Source: Enterobacter sp. SA187 (GTDB lineage Bacteria; Pseudomonadota; Gammaproteobacteria; Enterobacterales; Enterobacteriaceae). Taken from it: DNA of 64,000 bases. The notes beneath the pieces were generated by a model that saw nothing but the letters and a program-made list of their open reading frames with translations, ran no database searches and was not told the DNA's origin. Location of the stretch: contig NZ_CP019113.1 in the NCBI RefSeq assembly GCF_001888805.2, forward strand, positions 1,054,001-1,118,000. The letters run 5' to 3'. The position numbers were made by a program, and so were the translations under genes. Within the stretch, counting starts at the first letter, position 1; the number at the start of each line of letters is the position of its first letter. Positions 43,800 through 52,020 of this stretch are shown one piece after another.

Positions 43800-45403
43800 G
43801 ATATGACCTCTGTCATGGGGGAAGGTTGGTTTGATAAAGGGACTCTCATCAGGCTTTCCAGCTGATCGCGCAACTGGGGAACGTGCAGACCGATGATCAC
43901 CTGAATACCGTTGCCGCTGCGCACCACGCCGTGCGCGCCGAGGGCTTTGAAAACGTCGTCGCTGTGCGTTTTCGCCATGTCGACCAGCGTGATGCGCAGA
44001 CGCGTGGCGCAGTTGTTAAGCGTTGCAATATTGCCCGCGCCGCCGAGGGCCGCGAGGTAAGCCGCGGCCGGATTTTTCTCTGCCGTCGGGGTTTGCGCCT
44101 GCAACGCTTTGTAATCCGCTTTGCTGTACAGCTTAATTTCCGCGTCGTCGCGTCCCGGCGTTTTCAGGTTGAAGCGCAAAATCAGCGTGCGAAACACCAC
44201 AAAGTAGATCGCGGTAAAACTCAACCCGATGCCGAGCTGCGTGAATATCATCGGGGCATGATTGTTAAACATCGGGATCCAGTTCTGGGGCAGCATGGTG
44301 TCAAGGAAGCCGCCGCCCAGGTTTCCCACCACGCCGCCCATATACATCAACGTCGCCATGGTCGCCGCCAGCACCGCATGGATGGCGAAAAGCACCGGCG
44401 AGATAAACAGAAAAGTGAATTCCAGGGGTTCGGTGATGCCCACCAGCACCGCCGTTAATACTGCCGGGATCAGCAGACCGGCGATTTTTTTGCGATTATG
44501 TACGGCGGCGGTGTAGTAGATCGCCAGCGCAATCCCAGGCGAGGCGAACACCTTTGAATTACCGAATAAGCCGAATCCGCCTTCCGGAAAGAGCGTTTTC
44601 AGCGGCGTAGTGGTCTGGCTGAATTCCAGCAAATGGTTGGCCCAGTACACCTGAATACCGCCTTCTACCGCCGCCGGGCCGAACATAAAGGGGCCGTAAA
44701 TAAAATGGTGTAATCCGGTTGGGATCAGAATGCGTTCCAGGAAGGTATACACCCAGACGCCCGCCGCCCCGGCGCTGCGTAAAAAAGCCTGCAATGATTC
44801 AATCCCAAACTGCACTTTCGGCCAGCCCCAGAGTGTTAACCATGCGCAGGGCAGCATCATTAAAAACGCCAGGATAACCACGAAAGAGGTGCCCTGAAAA
44901 ACACCTAAAAATACTGGCATGGGTTTATCGAAATAGCGGTTATGTATCGCCGTTACAATACCGGCAATGACAATTCCGCCAATAATACTGGTATCCAGCG
45001 TTTTAATTCCGGCAATAGTGGTTAAACCGCTTCCGGCAACAGCATCAATACTAAAGTCAACGCCGAAAAAAGCGCCCCAGGCTACACCCATGGCATTAAT
45101 AAAATAATTCCATGTCATAAAGCTAATCAGTACGGCTAAACACGCCCGCGCCTGCGCTTTATTTGCGAGGCCAACAGGTAATCCCACAGCAAAAACCAAC
45201 GGCATATTTCTGAATACTGTCCAGCCACCTTCTTCAATGATATTAATCACTTGTGCAAAGAGTGAATCAGGCGATGTTAATGCTTCGCCTACAAAAAGCG
45301 GATTCTGCAATAATATTGCTAAACCGACGACGATCCCTGCAAATGGAAATAGCAATACCGGGGTGAACATAGCGCCACCAAAGCGTTGTATTTGACTCAG
45401 CAT
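43796..45403 (-). CDS. glvC: PTS alpha-glucoside enzyme IICB
   Basis: 535-aa fusion of a glucose-superfamily IIC domain (start MLSQIQRFGGAMFTPVLLFPFAGI; GLHHFIYGPFMFGPAAVEGG; GITEPLEFTFLFISP) and a C-terminal IIB domain with the phosphocysteine in NNCATRLRI. No IIA is encoded nearby, so glucose IIA (Crr) probably serves it. In E. coli K-12 IIC and IIB are split (glvC, glvB), but here they are one protein. The ATG at 45403 is favoured by an AAGGA site 8 nt upstream over the ATG at 45409. Confidence 0.92.
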   Translation of the reverse strand: MLSQIQRFGGAMFTPVLLFPFAGIVVGLAILLQNPLFVGEALTSPDSLFAQVINIIEEGGWTVFRNMPLVFAVGLPVGLANKAQARACLAVLISFMTWNYFINAMGVAWGAFFGVDFSIDAVAGSGLTTIAGIKTLDTSIIGGIVIAGIVTAIHNRYFDKPMPVFLGVFQGTSFVVILAFLMMLPCAWLTLWGWPKVQFGIESLQAFLRSAGAAGVWVYTFLERILIPTGLHHFIYGPFMFGPAAVEGGIQVYWANHLLEFSQTTTPLKTLFPEGGFGLFGNSKVFASPGIALAIYYTAAVHNRKKIAGLLIPAVLTAVLVGITEPLEFTFLFISPVLFAIHAVLAATMATLMYMGGVVGNLGGGFLDTMLPQNWIPMFNNHAPMIFTQLGIGLSFTAIYFVVFRTLILRFNLKTPGRDDAEIKLYSKADYKALQAQTPTAEKNPAAAYLAALGGAGNIATLNNCATRLRITLVDMAKTHSDDVFKALGAHGVVRSGNGIQVIIGLHVPQLRDQLESLMRVPLSNQPSPMTEVIS

Positions 45404-45548
45404 TTTCATAATCCTTATAAATATTGCATATAACTTCCGGAAGGGCTGATAATGGATAACTGCAATAATCATAAAGCAGGGCAGACACGGCGCTTATTTA
45501 ATAAATAATTATTTTGTGATGCTGCACAGGATTTTATTTCGGTGCACC

Positions 45549-45576
45549 TGTCTATATTTTCGGAAATAAGCAGACA
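45549..45576. promoter_or_regulatory. Palindrome in the glvC/yidP intergenic region
   Basis: TGTCT-A-TATTT-TCGG-AAATA-AGC-AGACA, a near-perfect inverted repeat centred in the 262-bp gap between divergent glvC and yidP. It is a candidate operator for the GntR-type regulator YidP. No other gene is seen in the gap. Confidence 0.5.
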
Positions 45577-45665
45577 TGTCATAAATAATGCGGTAGTGAT
45601 AGCAGAACAGGGACGCCTGGTGACTGACGGGCAGGGAATGAAAATGACAAAAAAGAGGTCTAAAA

Positions 45666-46370
45666 GTGATCTATAAATCGCTGGCGGAAACATTACGTGC
45701 CCGGCTGAATGAAAAAGAGATGCAGACGGGAAGCGTGCTGCCCGGCGAGAAAACGCTGGCGCAGGAGTATGGCGTGTCGCGCATGACCATGCGCAGAGCG
45801 CTGGCTGTACTTGTCGAACAGGGGCTGATTGAACGGCGGCACGGCAGCGGCACCCGTCTGCTGAAAAAAGATGTGCACCACGAAACCCGCAATCTCACCG
45901 GCTTTTGCGAAATTATGAAAGCGCAGGGGCGCAGCGTGATGAGCGAGGTGCTTGAATTCGAAGTGATGCCCGCCCCACCCGCGATTGCCAGTCAGCTACG
46001 TCTGCAAATCAATGAACGCATCTACTATTCACGCCGGTTACGCTATGTGGATGGCGCGCCGTTGCTGCTGGAAGACAGCTATATGCCGGTGAAGCTGTTT
46101 CACGACCTGGCGCTGGTGCATCTGGAGGGATCGAAATTCGACTACATCGAAAAAAACTGCGGGATAGATATTAGCGGGAATTATGAGAGCCTGACGCCGG
46201 TGCTGGCGGACGGGGAGATGTCGAGACTACTGAAGGTAGCTCGCGATACGCCGTTATTGCGGATCACGTCGCTGTCCTACAGCGACAGCGGCGTGTTTCT
46301 TAATTATTCCATCATGTACCGCAATGCCAGCGATTATCAGGTGGATTACCACCTGCGGCGTGGCCGCTGA
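45666..46370 (+). CDS. yidP: GntR-family regulator YidP (HutC/UTRA type)
   Basis: 234 aa. GntR winged helix (SLAETLRARLNEKEMQTGSVLPGEKTLAQEYGVSRMTMRRALAVLVEQGLIERRHGSGT) and a UTRA ligand domain (IYYSRRLRYVDGAPLLLEDSYMP). It matches E. coli YidP. The start codon is GTG at 45666. It is divergent from glvCG and likely controls it in response to a phosphorylated alpha-glucoside. It ends 3 nt from the convergent yidE stop. Confidence 0.9.
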   Translation: MIYKSLAETLRARLNEKEMQTGSVLPGEKTLAQEYGVSRMTMRRALAVLVEQGLIERRHGSGTRLLKKDVHHETRNLTGFCEIMKAQGRSVMSEVLEFEVMPAPPAIASQLRLQINERIYYSRRLRYVDGAPLLLEDSYMPVKLFHDLALVHLEGSKFDYIEKNCGIDISGNYESLTPVLADGEMSRLLKVARDTPLLRITSLSYSDSGVFLNYSIMYRNASDYQVDYHLRRGR

Positions 46371-46373
46371 CGC

Positions 46374-48035
46374 TTAACCTATCCCCCAGAACAGTACCGC
46401 CAGCAGCTGCGGGGTGATGATGCGCAGAAACATCACCAGCGGGTAGACGGTGGCATAGGAGAGCGCCGCCGCGCCGCTGGTGGCGTGCAGACCACTGGCG
46501 AAGGCCAGCGCCGGGGGATCGGTCATTGAACCGGCCAGCATGCCGCACAGCGTCAGGTAGTTCATTTTGGTGAAGATACGCGCCAGCAGGCCGACGGCGA
46601 TCAGCGGCACGGCGGTAATAAGGATGCCGTAGCCCATCCAGTTAAGGCCGTCGCCATTGATCAGCGTGTCGATAAAATCGCCGCCGGATTTTAAGCCGAC
46701 CACCGCCAGAAAGAGCACAATACCCAGTTCGCGCAGCGCGAGGTTGGCGCCGGGCGGCATAAACCAGTACAGCTTACCGATACTGCCGATTCGCCCGAGA
46801 ATGAGCGCCATAATCAGCGGTCCGCCTGCCAGCCCAAGCTTTAACGCCACCGGAAATCCCGGCACATACAGCGGCAGAGAGCCTAACAATACGCCAAGCC
46901 CGATGCCGATAAACACCGGCAGCATCTGCACCTGCTGGAGTTTTTGCTGCGCGTTTCCCACTTCGGCGGCCACCGCGTCAATAGACGCTTGCCGCCCCAC
47001 CAGGTTGAGAATATCGCCAAATTGCAGGCTGGCGTGGCTGCTCGCCACCAGCTCCACCCCGGCGCGATTAAGGCGCGAGATCACCACGTCGTAGCGCTGT
47101 TTAAGGTGCAGATCGCGGATTTTTTTGCCGAGCACTTTTTCGTTGGTCACCACCACGCGCTCGACGTGCAGATCGGTGCCGCGTGTGGACAGCGAGGTAT
47201 CCACCTCCTGACCGATGACCACCAGCGCGCTGCGCAGATCCGCTTCCTGACCCACCAGATGCAGCAGATCGCCGTGCCTGATGATTGTGGACGGCGACGG
47301 CACCATCAGGGTGTCATCGCGTTTCAGGCGGGAGCAGATGATCCTGTCGCTGTTGAGCACCGGCACATCCTGGATCGCCATGCGGTTCAGGTTCGGATTT
47401 TCCACGCGGATATTAATGGTTTTAAGCTGCGGATGGCCGTTCCCGGCGCTGTGCTCGTGCTGCTGCGCTTCCTGGTCGATATTGACGCGGAACAGCCGCC
47501 GCATCAGCCACATGGTCAGCAGAATGCCGCAGATGCCGAATGGATAGGCCATCGCATAGCTCATACCCATCTGATCGACGACATCCCCCGGCGTGCCTAA
47601 ATCACGCAGAATTTGCTGCCCCGCTCCCAGCGCAGGGGTGTTGGTGACCGCGCCGGAGAAAATCCCCAGCACTACGGGTAAAGGGATAGCAAAGAGTTTA
47701 TGCAGCAGCGTGGTGACCAGCCCGCCCATAATGACGATCAGCACGGCGAACAGATTGAGGCGTAATCCTGATACGCGCAGCGAGGCGAAAAAACCCGGCC
47801 CGACCTGAATGCCGATGGTGTAAACGAACAGGATCAGGCCGAACTCCTGCATCACGTGCAGCATGTCGCTGCTGAGGCCAATCCCGGCCTGATCGACGAA
47901 GTGCCCGACGATAATGCCGCCAAACAGCACGCCGCCAATACCAAAGCCCACACCGCGGATTTTGATATTGCCGATCCACAAACCCACGACAGCAACCAGC
48001 GCCAGAATACTGACCGTTAACGCTATCTCACTCAT
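46374..48035 (-). CDS. yidE: Aspartate-alanine exchanger-family transporter YidE
   Basis: 553 aa, equal to E. coli YidE. The architecture is AspT/AAEx: an N-terminal membrane block, two cytoplasmic TrkA-C (RCK_C) domains at about residues 200-370 (IINIRVENPNL region; VVVTNEKVLGKKIRDLHLKQRYDVVISRLNR) and a C-terminal membrane block (GMLAGSMTDPPALAFA). The transported substrate is unknown. The ATG at 48035 follows AAGGATCC; earlier in-frame codons are not family sequence. Confidence 0.93.
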   Translation of the reverse strand: MSEIALTVSILALVAVVGLWIGNIKIRGVGFGIGGVLFGGIIVGHFVDQAGIGLSSDMLHVMQEFGLILFVYTIGIQVGPGFFASLRVSGLRLNLFAVLIVIMGGLVTTLLHKLFAIPLPVVLGIFSGAVTNTPALGAGQQILRDLGTPGDVVDQMGMSYAMAYPFGICGILLTMWLMRRLFRVNIDQEAQQHEHSAGNGHPQLKTINIRVENPNLNRMAIQDVPVLNSDRIICSRLKRDDTLMVPSPSTIIRHGDLLHLVGQEADLRSALVVIGQEVDTSLSTRGTDLHVERVVVTNEKVLGKKIRDLHLKQRYDVVISRLNRAGVELVASSHASLQFGDILNLVGRQASIDAVAAEVGNAQQKLQQVQMLPVFIGIGLGVLLGSLPLYVPGFPVALKLGLAGGPLIMALILGRIGSIGKLYWFMPPGANLALRELGIVLFLAVVGLKSGGDFIDTLINGDGLNWMGYGILITAVPLIAVGLLARIFTKMNYLTLCGMLAGSMTDPPALAFASGLHATSGAAALSYATVYPLVMFLRIITPQLLAVLFWGIG

Positions 48036-48191
48036 AAAGGGATCCTTGTGAATAACACTATTATTTACAGGGATTTTCGCAGAGCGCAGCGCGGCTGTAT
48101 GGGTGGTGGCGCACAAAAGGGAGTAAGCAGAAACAAGCAGGCCGGGTCAGCATGGCGCTGGCCCGGCCAGAAGATCAGAGGTGATAAAGAC

Positions 48192-48620
48192 TTAGCTGTT
48201 CAGCGCAGGGCGTTCGCTGATGGCGATACGCTGCGGCGCGATGGCTTCCGGCACGTTGCGGGTCAGATCGATGTGCAACAGGCCGTTGTTGAAGGTCGCG
48301 TTAGCCACTTCCATATGTTCGGCCAGGGTGAAGCCCAGGCTGAACGGCTGGATGACCAGACCCTGATGCAGCCATTTCGGCTCGCTGGCCGGTTTTTCCG
48401 GCGTGCCTTTAATGGTCAGACGCTGACCTTCAAGCTGGATCTCTAAATCGTCCTGACGGAAACCGGCCAGCGCCAGCGTGATGCGGTAGTGGTTATCGTC
48501 GCTTTTTTCGATGTTGTACGGCGGGAAAGACTGCCCTTCAGCCGTGTTTTGCAGCGCATTAGCCAGTTTGTCAAAACCGATCCATTGACGCAGAAGTGGG
48601 GATAAATCGTAGTTACGCAT
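48192..48620 (-). CDS. ibpB: Small heat-shock protein IbpB
   Basis: 142 aa with the alpha-crystallin domain (PPYNIEKSDDNHYRITLALAGF to the IDLTRNVPE C-strand) and the C-terminal I-x-I-type tail RIAIS. It binds aggregates with IbpA and hands clients to DnaK/ClpB. It is second in the ibpAB operon, with its own thermometer-like hairpin over the ribosome site. Confidence 0.96.
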   Translation of the reverse strand: MRNYDLSPLLRQWIGFDKLANALQNTAEGQSFPPYNIEKSDDNHYRITLALAGFRQDDLEIQLEGQRLTIKGTPEKPASEPKWLHQGLVIQPFSLGFTLAEHMEVANATFNNGLLHIDLTRNVPEAIAPQRIAISERPALNS

Positions 48621-48626
48621 GGTTTT

Positions 48627-48644
48627 CTCCTTCTGAGAAGCGAG
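48627..48644 (-). promoter_or_regulatory. ROSE-like RNA thermometer hairpin at ibpB
   Basis: Read leftward the sequence folds as CTC-(G)-CTTC-TCA-GAAG-GAG: seven base pairs with one bulged or G-G-paired G, locking the GAAGGAG ribosome site. This is the short SD hairpin of ROSE thermometers. It opens 6 nt before the ibpB ATG. Confidence 0.8.
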
Positions 48645-48728
48645 TAAATATCTGCCTGTATGAAGACAGGCATTTGCTCCCTGACGGCGAGCAAGGTGAT
48701 TCGGGCACGCCCGGGCGTGCCCTGGCAA
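48645..48728. other. ibpA-ibpB intergenic hairpins
   Basis: Contains a perfect 20-bp palindrome (48703-48722, core CCCGGG) just after the ibpA stop and a second stem GCCTGT/ACAGGC (48652-48669). The first may partly stop transcription or block 3' decay so that ibpA and ibpB levels differ. The second is likely part of the folded ibpB leader. Confidence 0.6.
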
Positions 48729-49142
48729 TTAGTTGATTTCGATACGGCGCGGTTTGTTCGCTTCCGGAATGACACGTTCCAGATCGATATACAGCAGGCC
48801 GTTAACCAGGTTAGCGCCACGTACGTGGATATTTTCGGCTAACTGGAATTTACGCTCGAAATTGCGTTCGGCGATGCCCTGATAGAGATAAGTACGCTCT
48901 TTTTGCTCAGCGGCATGAGCGCCTTTCACCACCAGCATATTGTCCTGAGCGGTGATCTCCAGCTCGCTTTCTGCAAAGCCGGCGACGGCAATGGCGATGC
49001 GGTAGTGATTTTCGTCAACCAGTTCAACGTTATACGGAGGGTAACCGCCGTTGCTTTGGGTCTGATTATTTTCTAACAGGTTGAACAGGCGATCGAAACC
49101 AATAGCAGAACGGTAAAGCGGAGAAAGATCGAAGTTACGCAT
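48729..49142 (-). CDS. ibpA: Small heat-shock protein IbpA
   Basis: 137 aa as in E. coli IbpA: N-terminal MRNFDLSPLYRSAIGFDRLFNLLEN, alpha-crystallin domain, and C-terminal PRRIEIN with the I-x-I motif. It is first of the ibpAB operon, driven by a sigma-32 promoter and gated by a ROSE-type thermometer in its leader. Confidence 0.97.
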   Translation of the reverse strand: MRNFDLSPLYRSAIGFDRLFNLLENNQTQSNGGYPPYNVELVDENHYRIAIAVAGFAESELEITAQDNMLVVKGAHAAEQKERTYLYQGIAERNFERKFQLAENIHVRGANLVNGLLYIDLERVIPEANKPRRIEIN

Positions 49143-49238
49143 AAATAAGCTCCTGAAATCAGCGAGAATTTTCAGCCTTCCACCATGGACAGGCTTGTCG
49201 GCCCCCGAACACCCCGCAGGCGTGTTCTTTCCGGGACA
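49143..49238 (-). promoter_or_regulatory. ROSE-type RNA thermometer leader of ibpA
   Basis: The predicted 5' UTR is about 96 nt. The SD hairpin at 49150-49166 reads CTC-(G)-CTG-ATTT-CAG-GAG: six pairs with a single bulged G, sequestering AGGAG. The conserved extra G opposite the SD is the hallmark of ROSE elements and makes the stem unstable at heat-shock temperature. Confidence 0.85.
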
Positions 49239-49244
49239 TTACCT

Positions 49245-49273
49245 AAAATGGGTGCAGTCATTTTCTTTTCAAG
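49245..49273 (-). promoter_or_regulatory. Sigma-32 promoter of ibpAB
   Basis: Leftward -35 CTTGAAA (49267-49273), 14-bp spacer, -10 CCCATTTT (49245-49252). This is a near-consensus RpoH heat-shock promoter. Confidence 0.9.
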
Positions 49274-49439
49274 GGTGTTTATCTGACTTTTTTTTGCACT
49301 TTCGCAGTCATTGCATAGACTGGGTTACAGCATAAATTGTTAAATTGCGATGACCGCCACAGTGTGGCGCTCCATCACTACTCTTTTACGTTCAGGATCG
49401 CTATAAGCGTGTACGGCCACTCACTATGATCAAATCGTT

Positions 49440-49763
49440 ATGAAAAACATTCTTCTAATACTGGCTGTCGTAAGCGGGATGATGTCGATCGGCGGTTGCT
49501 CCAGCGTGATGTCCCATACCGGCGGCAAAGAGGGGCTTTACCCCGGCACCAGCGCCAGCACAAAAATGCTCGGCGACGATGACACCAGCATCGGCATGAA
49601 ATCGCTGGTGGCGCTGGATATGCCTTTTACGGCGGTGATGGATACGCTGCTGCTGCCCTGGGATTTATTCCGCAAAGATAATTCACTTCGCTCGCGCGTC
49701 GAGAAAAGCGAGCAGGCGAATCTGGCGACCAATTCGGTGATCCCGCCCGCCGTCGCGCCCTGA
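49440..49763 (+). CDS. yidQ: YidQ family lipoprotein (DUF1375)
   Basis: 107 aa. The lipobox SIGGC at about residues 16-20 follows a hydrophobic signal sequence, so the protein is predicted to be a lipoprotein. Family motif GLYPGTSAS...ALDMPFTAVMDTLLLPWDLF. The function is unknown. It is convergent with yidR, with one base between the stops. Confidence 0.92.
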   Translation: MKNILLILAVVSGMMSIGGCSSVMSHTGGKEGLYPGTSASTKMLGDDDTSIGMKSLVALDMPFTAVMDTLLLPWDLFRKDNSLRSRVEKSEQANLATNSVIPPAVAP

Positions 49764-49764
49764 T

Positions 49765-50991
49765 TTACAATCCGGTGGCCGTTAACCACAGTTGACGGTA
49801 TCCCTGCGTCTCCTCCATCCAGGCGATATGCCGCCCGTCCGGCGAAAAGACCACCGCGTCTGCGGCCGGGATATTTTCGTGATCGGTAGTCAAAAAAGTG
49901 ATGTCGCCGCATTGCGCGTCGCACATCGCGATGCGGTTTTCCAGCACAAAGCCCAGCGCATTACCTGCCGGATGCCAGTTAAACGCCGACTGAATATCAC
50001 TGGCATTGTGCGTCAGCTGGCGCGGTTCCCCGCCCTCCGGCGATATCAGCCATAACTGAACAATACCCCGCTCATCACGCATCAGAAACGCAATGGAAGT
50101 TGCCTGCGGATTGCTGCGCACCCAGTGGCGCGGAGTGTTCACCAGTCCCGGGAAAGCCCGTTCATGAGTAAAGGTCAGACGTTTTTGCAGTACGCCTGCG
50201 GGCGGCGCGGGCAGCGTATCGGGCGTTCCGGCTAAAGGTCGATCGCCCGCCTGCTTCCAGGCCGCCTCTGTGCGCGGCAAGGTGACGATAAACAGCTCCG
50301 GCACCTTCTCCCCGCGAAGGGACAGCGTATCGCCGATAAACGCCAGCGCGTCGTTCCCCACCCAGCCTTCTTCATAAGCCCGGTTGATGTCATCGCTGCC
50401 GGGCTGCGGTGTGGCGGTTGTTTTACTGACCAGCACGCACCAGTGGCTGCCGCAGTATTCCCGCGGATGCGTGCGCGGCGGTTCCACCGGACCAAAGGGC
50501 GCTGCCACGCCAACGTTGCGCAAATCCAGCGCCGGGGAGAGCGTATGTATGACATGATCGTTATAGGTAAAGCTGACGTACTCACCGTTCGGGCTATAAA
50601 CGTGAACATGGCTGCCGCCGCGCAGCGCGCCCGGGGTGAAGGGCGCGGTGATGTCCATCGCGTCCAGATTTTGGGTGTTACCCGCATGCGTCACCACGCC
50701 GCGCCGGTGGTGAAAATCGTACTGCCACTCTGCGTCGGGGTTTTCCGGCCCATGGATAAAGACATATTTTTCCGCCGCCGGATGCACCGTCACCACGCCG
50801 ACATGCGCCCCCTCAGGGGCGGTATAAATCACCTCAACCGCACCGGTGTGTATATTGACGCGCTCAATGGTGCGCCCGGTAAAAGAGGCGCCCGAAGGCC
50901 GCACGTCGTAGACCAGCCACTGGCTGTCCGGCGTCCAGGTCCGGGTATTGGTCAGCTGATGGTGTTGTGCGGCAAAGGTGATCTGTTTCAT
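49765..50991 (-). CDS. yidR: YidR family protein (DUF3748, TolB-like propeller)
   Basis: 408 aa. WD/TolB-like beta-propeller repeats are visible (TWTPDSQWLVYDVRP; YSPNGEYVSFTYND; FSPDGRHIAWMEE). No signal peptide is evident. It is equivalent to E. coli YidR; the function is unknown. In E. coli cbrA and the dgo genes follow towards yidA; they are absent here. Confidence 0.9.
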   Translation of the reverse strand: MKQITFAAQHHQLTNTRTWTPDSQWLVYDVRPSGASFTGRTIERVNIHTGAVEVIYTAPEGAHVGVVTVHPAAEKYVFIHGPENPDAEWQYDFHHRRGVVTHAGNTQNLDAMDITAPFTPGALRGGSHVHVYSPNGEYVSFTYNDHVIHTLSPALDLRNVGVAAPFGPVEPPRTHPREYCGSHWCVLVSKTTATPQPGSDDINRAYEEGWVGNDALAFIGDTLSLRGEKVPELFIVTLPRTEAAWKQAGDRPLAGTPDTLPAPPAGVLQKRLTFTHERAFPGLVNTPRHWVRSNPQATSIAFLMRDERGIVQLWLISPEGGEPRQLTHNASDIQSAFNWHPAGNALGFVLENRIAMCDAQCGDITFLTTDHENIPAADAVVFSPDGRHIAWMEETQGYRQLWLTATGL

Positions 50992-51014
50992 GTCGTTTTG
51001 CGTCTTCAGGCCGA

Positions 51015-51827
51015 TCAGTTCAGGACGAATTTTTCGATAGCGTAAGCGACGCCGTCTTCCAGATTGGATTTGGTGACGAAATCCGCGACCTCTTTCACCG
51101 AATCAATGGCGTTATCCATTGCCACGCCAAGACCGGCGTATTCGATCATCGCGATGTCGTTTTCCTGATCGCCGAGGGTCATGATCTCGTCAGGCGTAAT
51201 GCCCAGCGTATCGGCCAGCGATTTCACACCGGTGCCTTTATTGACGCGTTTATCGAGGATTTCGAGGAAGTACGGCGCACTTTTCAGCACGGTGTATTTC
51301 TCTTTCACTTCTGCCGGAATACGCGCAATGGCTTTATCCAGAATGGCCGGCTCGTCGATCATCATCACTTTCAGCAACTGGATCGCCGGGTCCATTTTTT
51401 CCGCTTCGCAGAACACCAGCGGGATGGTGGCCACGTAGGATTCGTGCACCGTGTAGTAGCTGATGTCACGGTTGGCGGTGTAGAGCGTATTGCGATCCAG
51501 CGCGTGGAAGTGTGAGCCCACTTCGCGGGACAGCTGTTCCAGATAGCGGTAATCGTCGTAGCTCAGGGTGGTCTGCGCCACTGTGCTGCCATCGCTCGCT
51601 TTCTGCACCAGCGCGCCGTTGTAGGTGATGCAGTAATCACCCGGCTTATCCATGTGCAGCTCTCTCAGGTAGTTGTGTACCCCGGCATAAGGACGCCCGG
51701 TGGTCAGCACAACGTTAACGCCCTTTTCACGCGCCGCGGCAATGGCATTTTTAACCGCAGGTGAAATGGTATGGTCCGGCAGCAGCAATGTACCGTCCAT
51801 GTCGATTGCAATGAGTTTGATAGCCAT
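51015..51827 (-). CDS. yidA: HAD-family sugar phosphatase YidA
   Basis: 270 aa, as in E. coli YidA. HAD motifs: DMDGTL (residues 9-14, nucleophile Asp9), TTGRP, Lys of the cap-to-core region, and GDQENDIAM. Cof-type (IIB) phosphatase with activity on sugar phosphates. It lies 23 nt before yidR on the same strand. Confidence 0.95.
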   Translation of the reverse strand: MAIKLIAIDMDGTLLLPDHTISPAVKNAIAAAREKGVNVVLTTGRPYAGVHNYLRELHMDKPGDYCITYNGALVQKASDGSTVAQTTLSYDDYRYLEQLSREVGSHFHALDRNTLYTANRDISYYTVHESYVATIPLVFCEAEKMDPAIQLLKVMMIDEPAILDKAIARIPAEVKEKYTVLKSAPYFLEILDKRVNKGTGVKSLADTLGITPDEIMTLGDQENDIAMIEYAGLGVAMDNAIDSVKEVADFVTKSNLEDGVAYAIEKFVLN

Positions 51828-51935
51828 GAGTTCCCCGCAGTAAATGAGTCTTAACGCATGCTAACGCGATTCTGCCGAAAAAACACGGTAAGAAAGGGGG
51901 ATGGAGTCCGGGGAGAGGATCCTCCTTTTGCGGCC

Positions 51936-51970
51936 AAAAAAAAGCCCGGTGGCGCTGACGCTTACCGGGC
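51936..51970 (-). terminator. gyrB terminator within a REP-like element
   Basis: Leftward stem GCCCGGT/ACCGGGC (51964-51970 with 51944-51950) is followed by eight T. The stem is half of a REP pair; the second unit continues to about 52012. It lies 50 nt beyond the gyrB stop. Confidence 0.85.
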
Positions 51971-52015
51971 CTGATGCTGCTGTAGCCCCGGTAAGCAACG
52001 CGCCACCTGGGACAA
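51971..52015. repeat. Second REP-like unit downstream of gyrB
   Basis: CCTGATGCTGCTGTAGCCCCGGTAAGCAACGCGCCACC-type REP sequence, partner of the unit that forms the gyrB terminator. Confidence 0.7.
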
Positions 52016-52020
52016 ACGGC

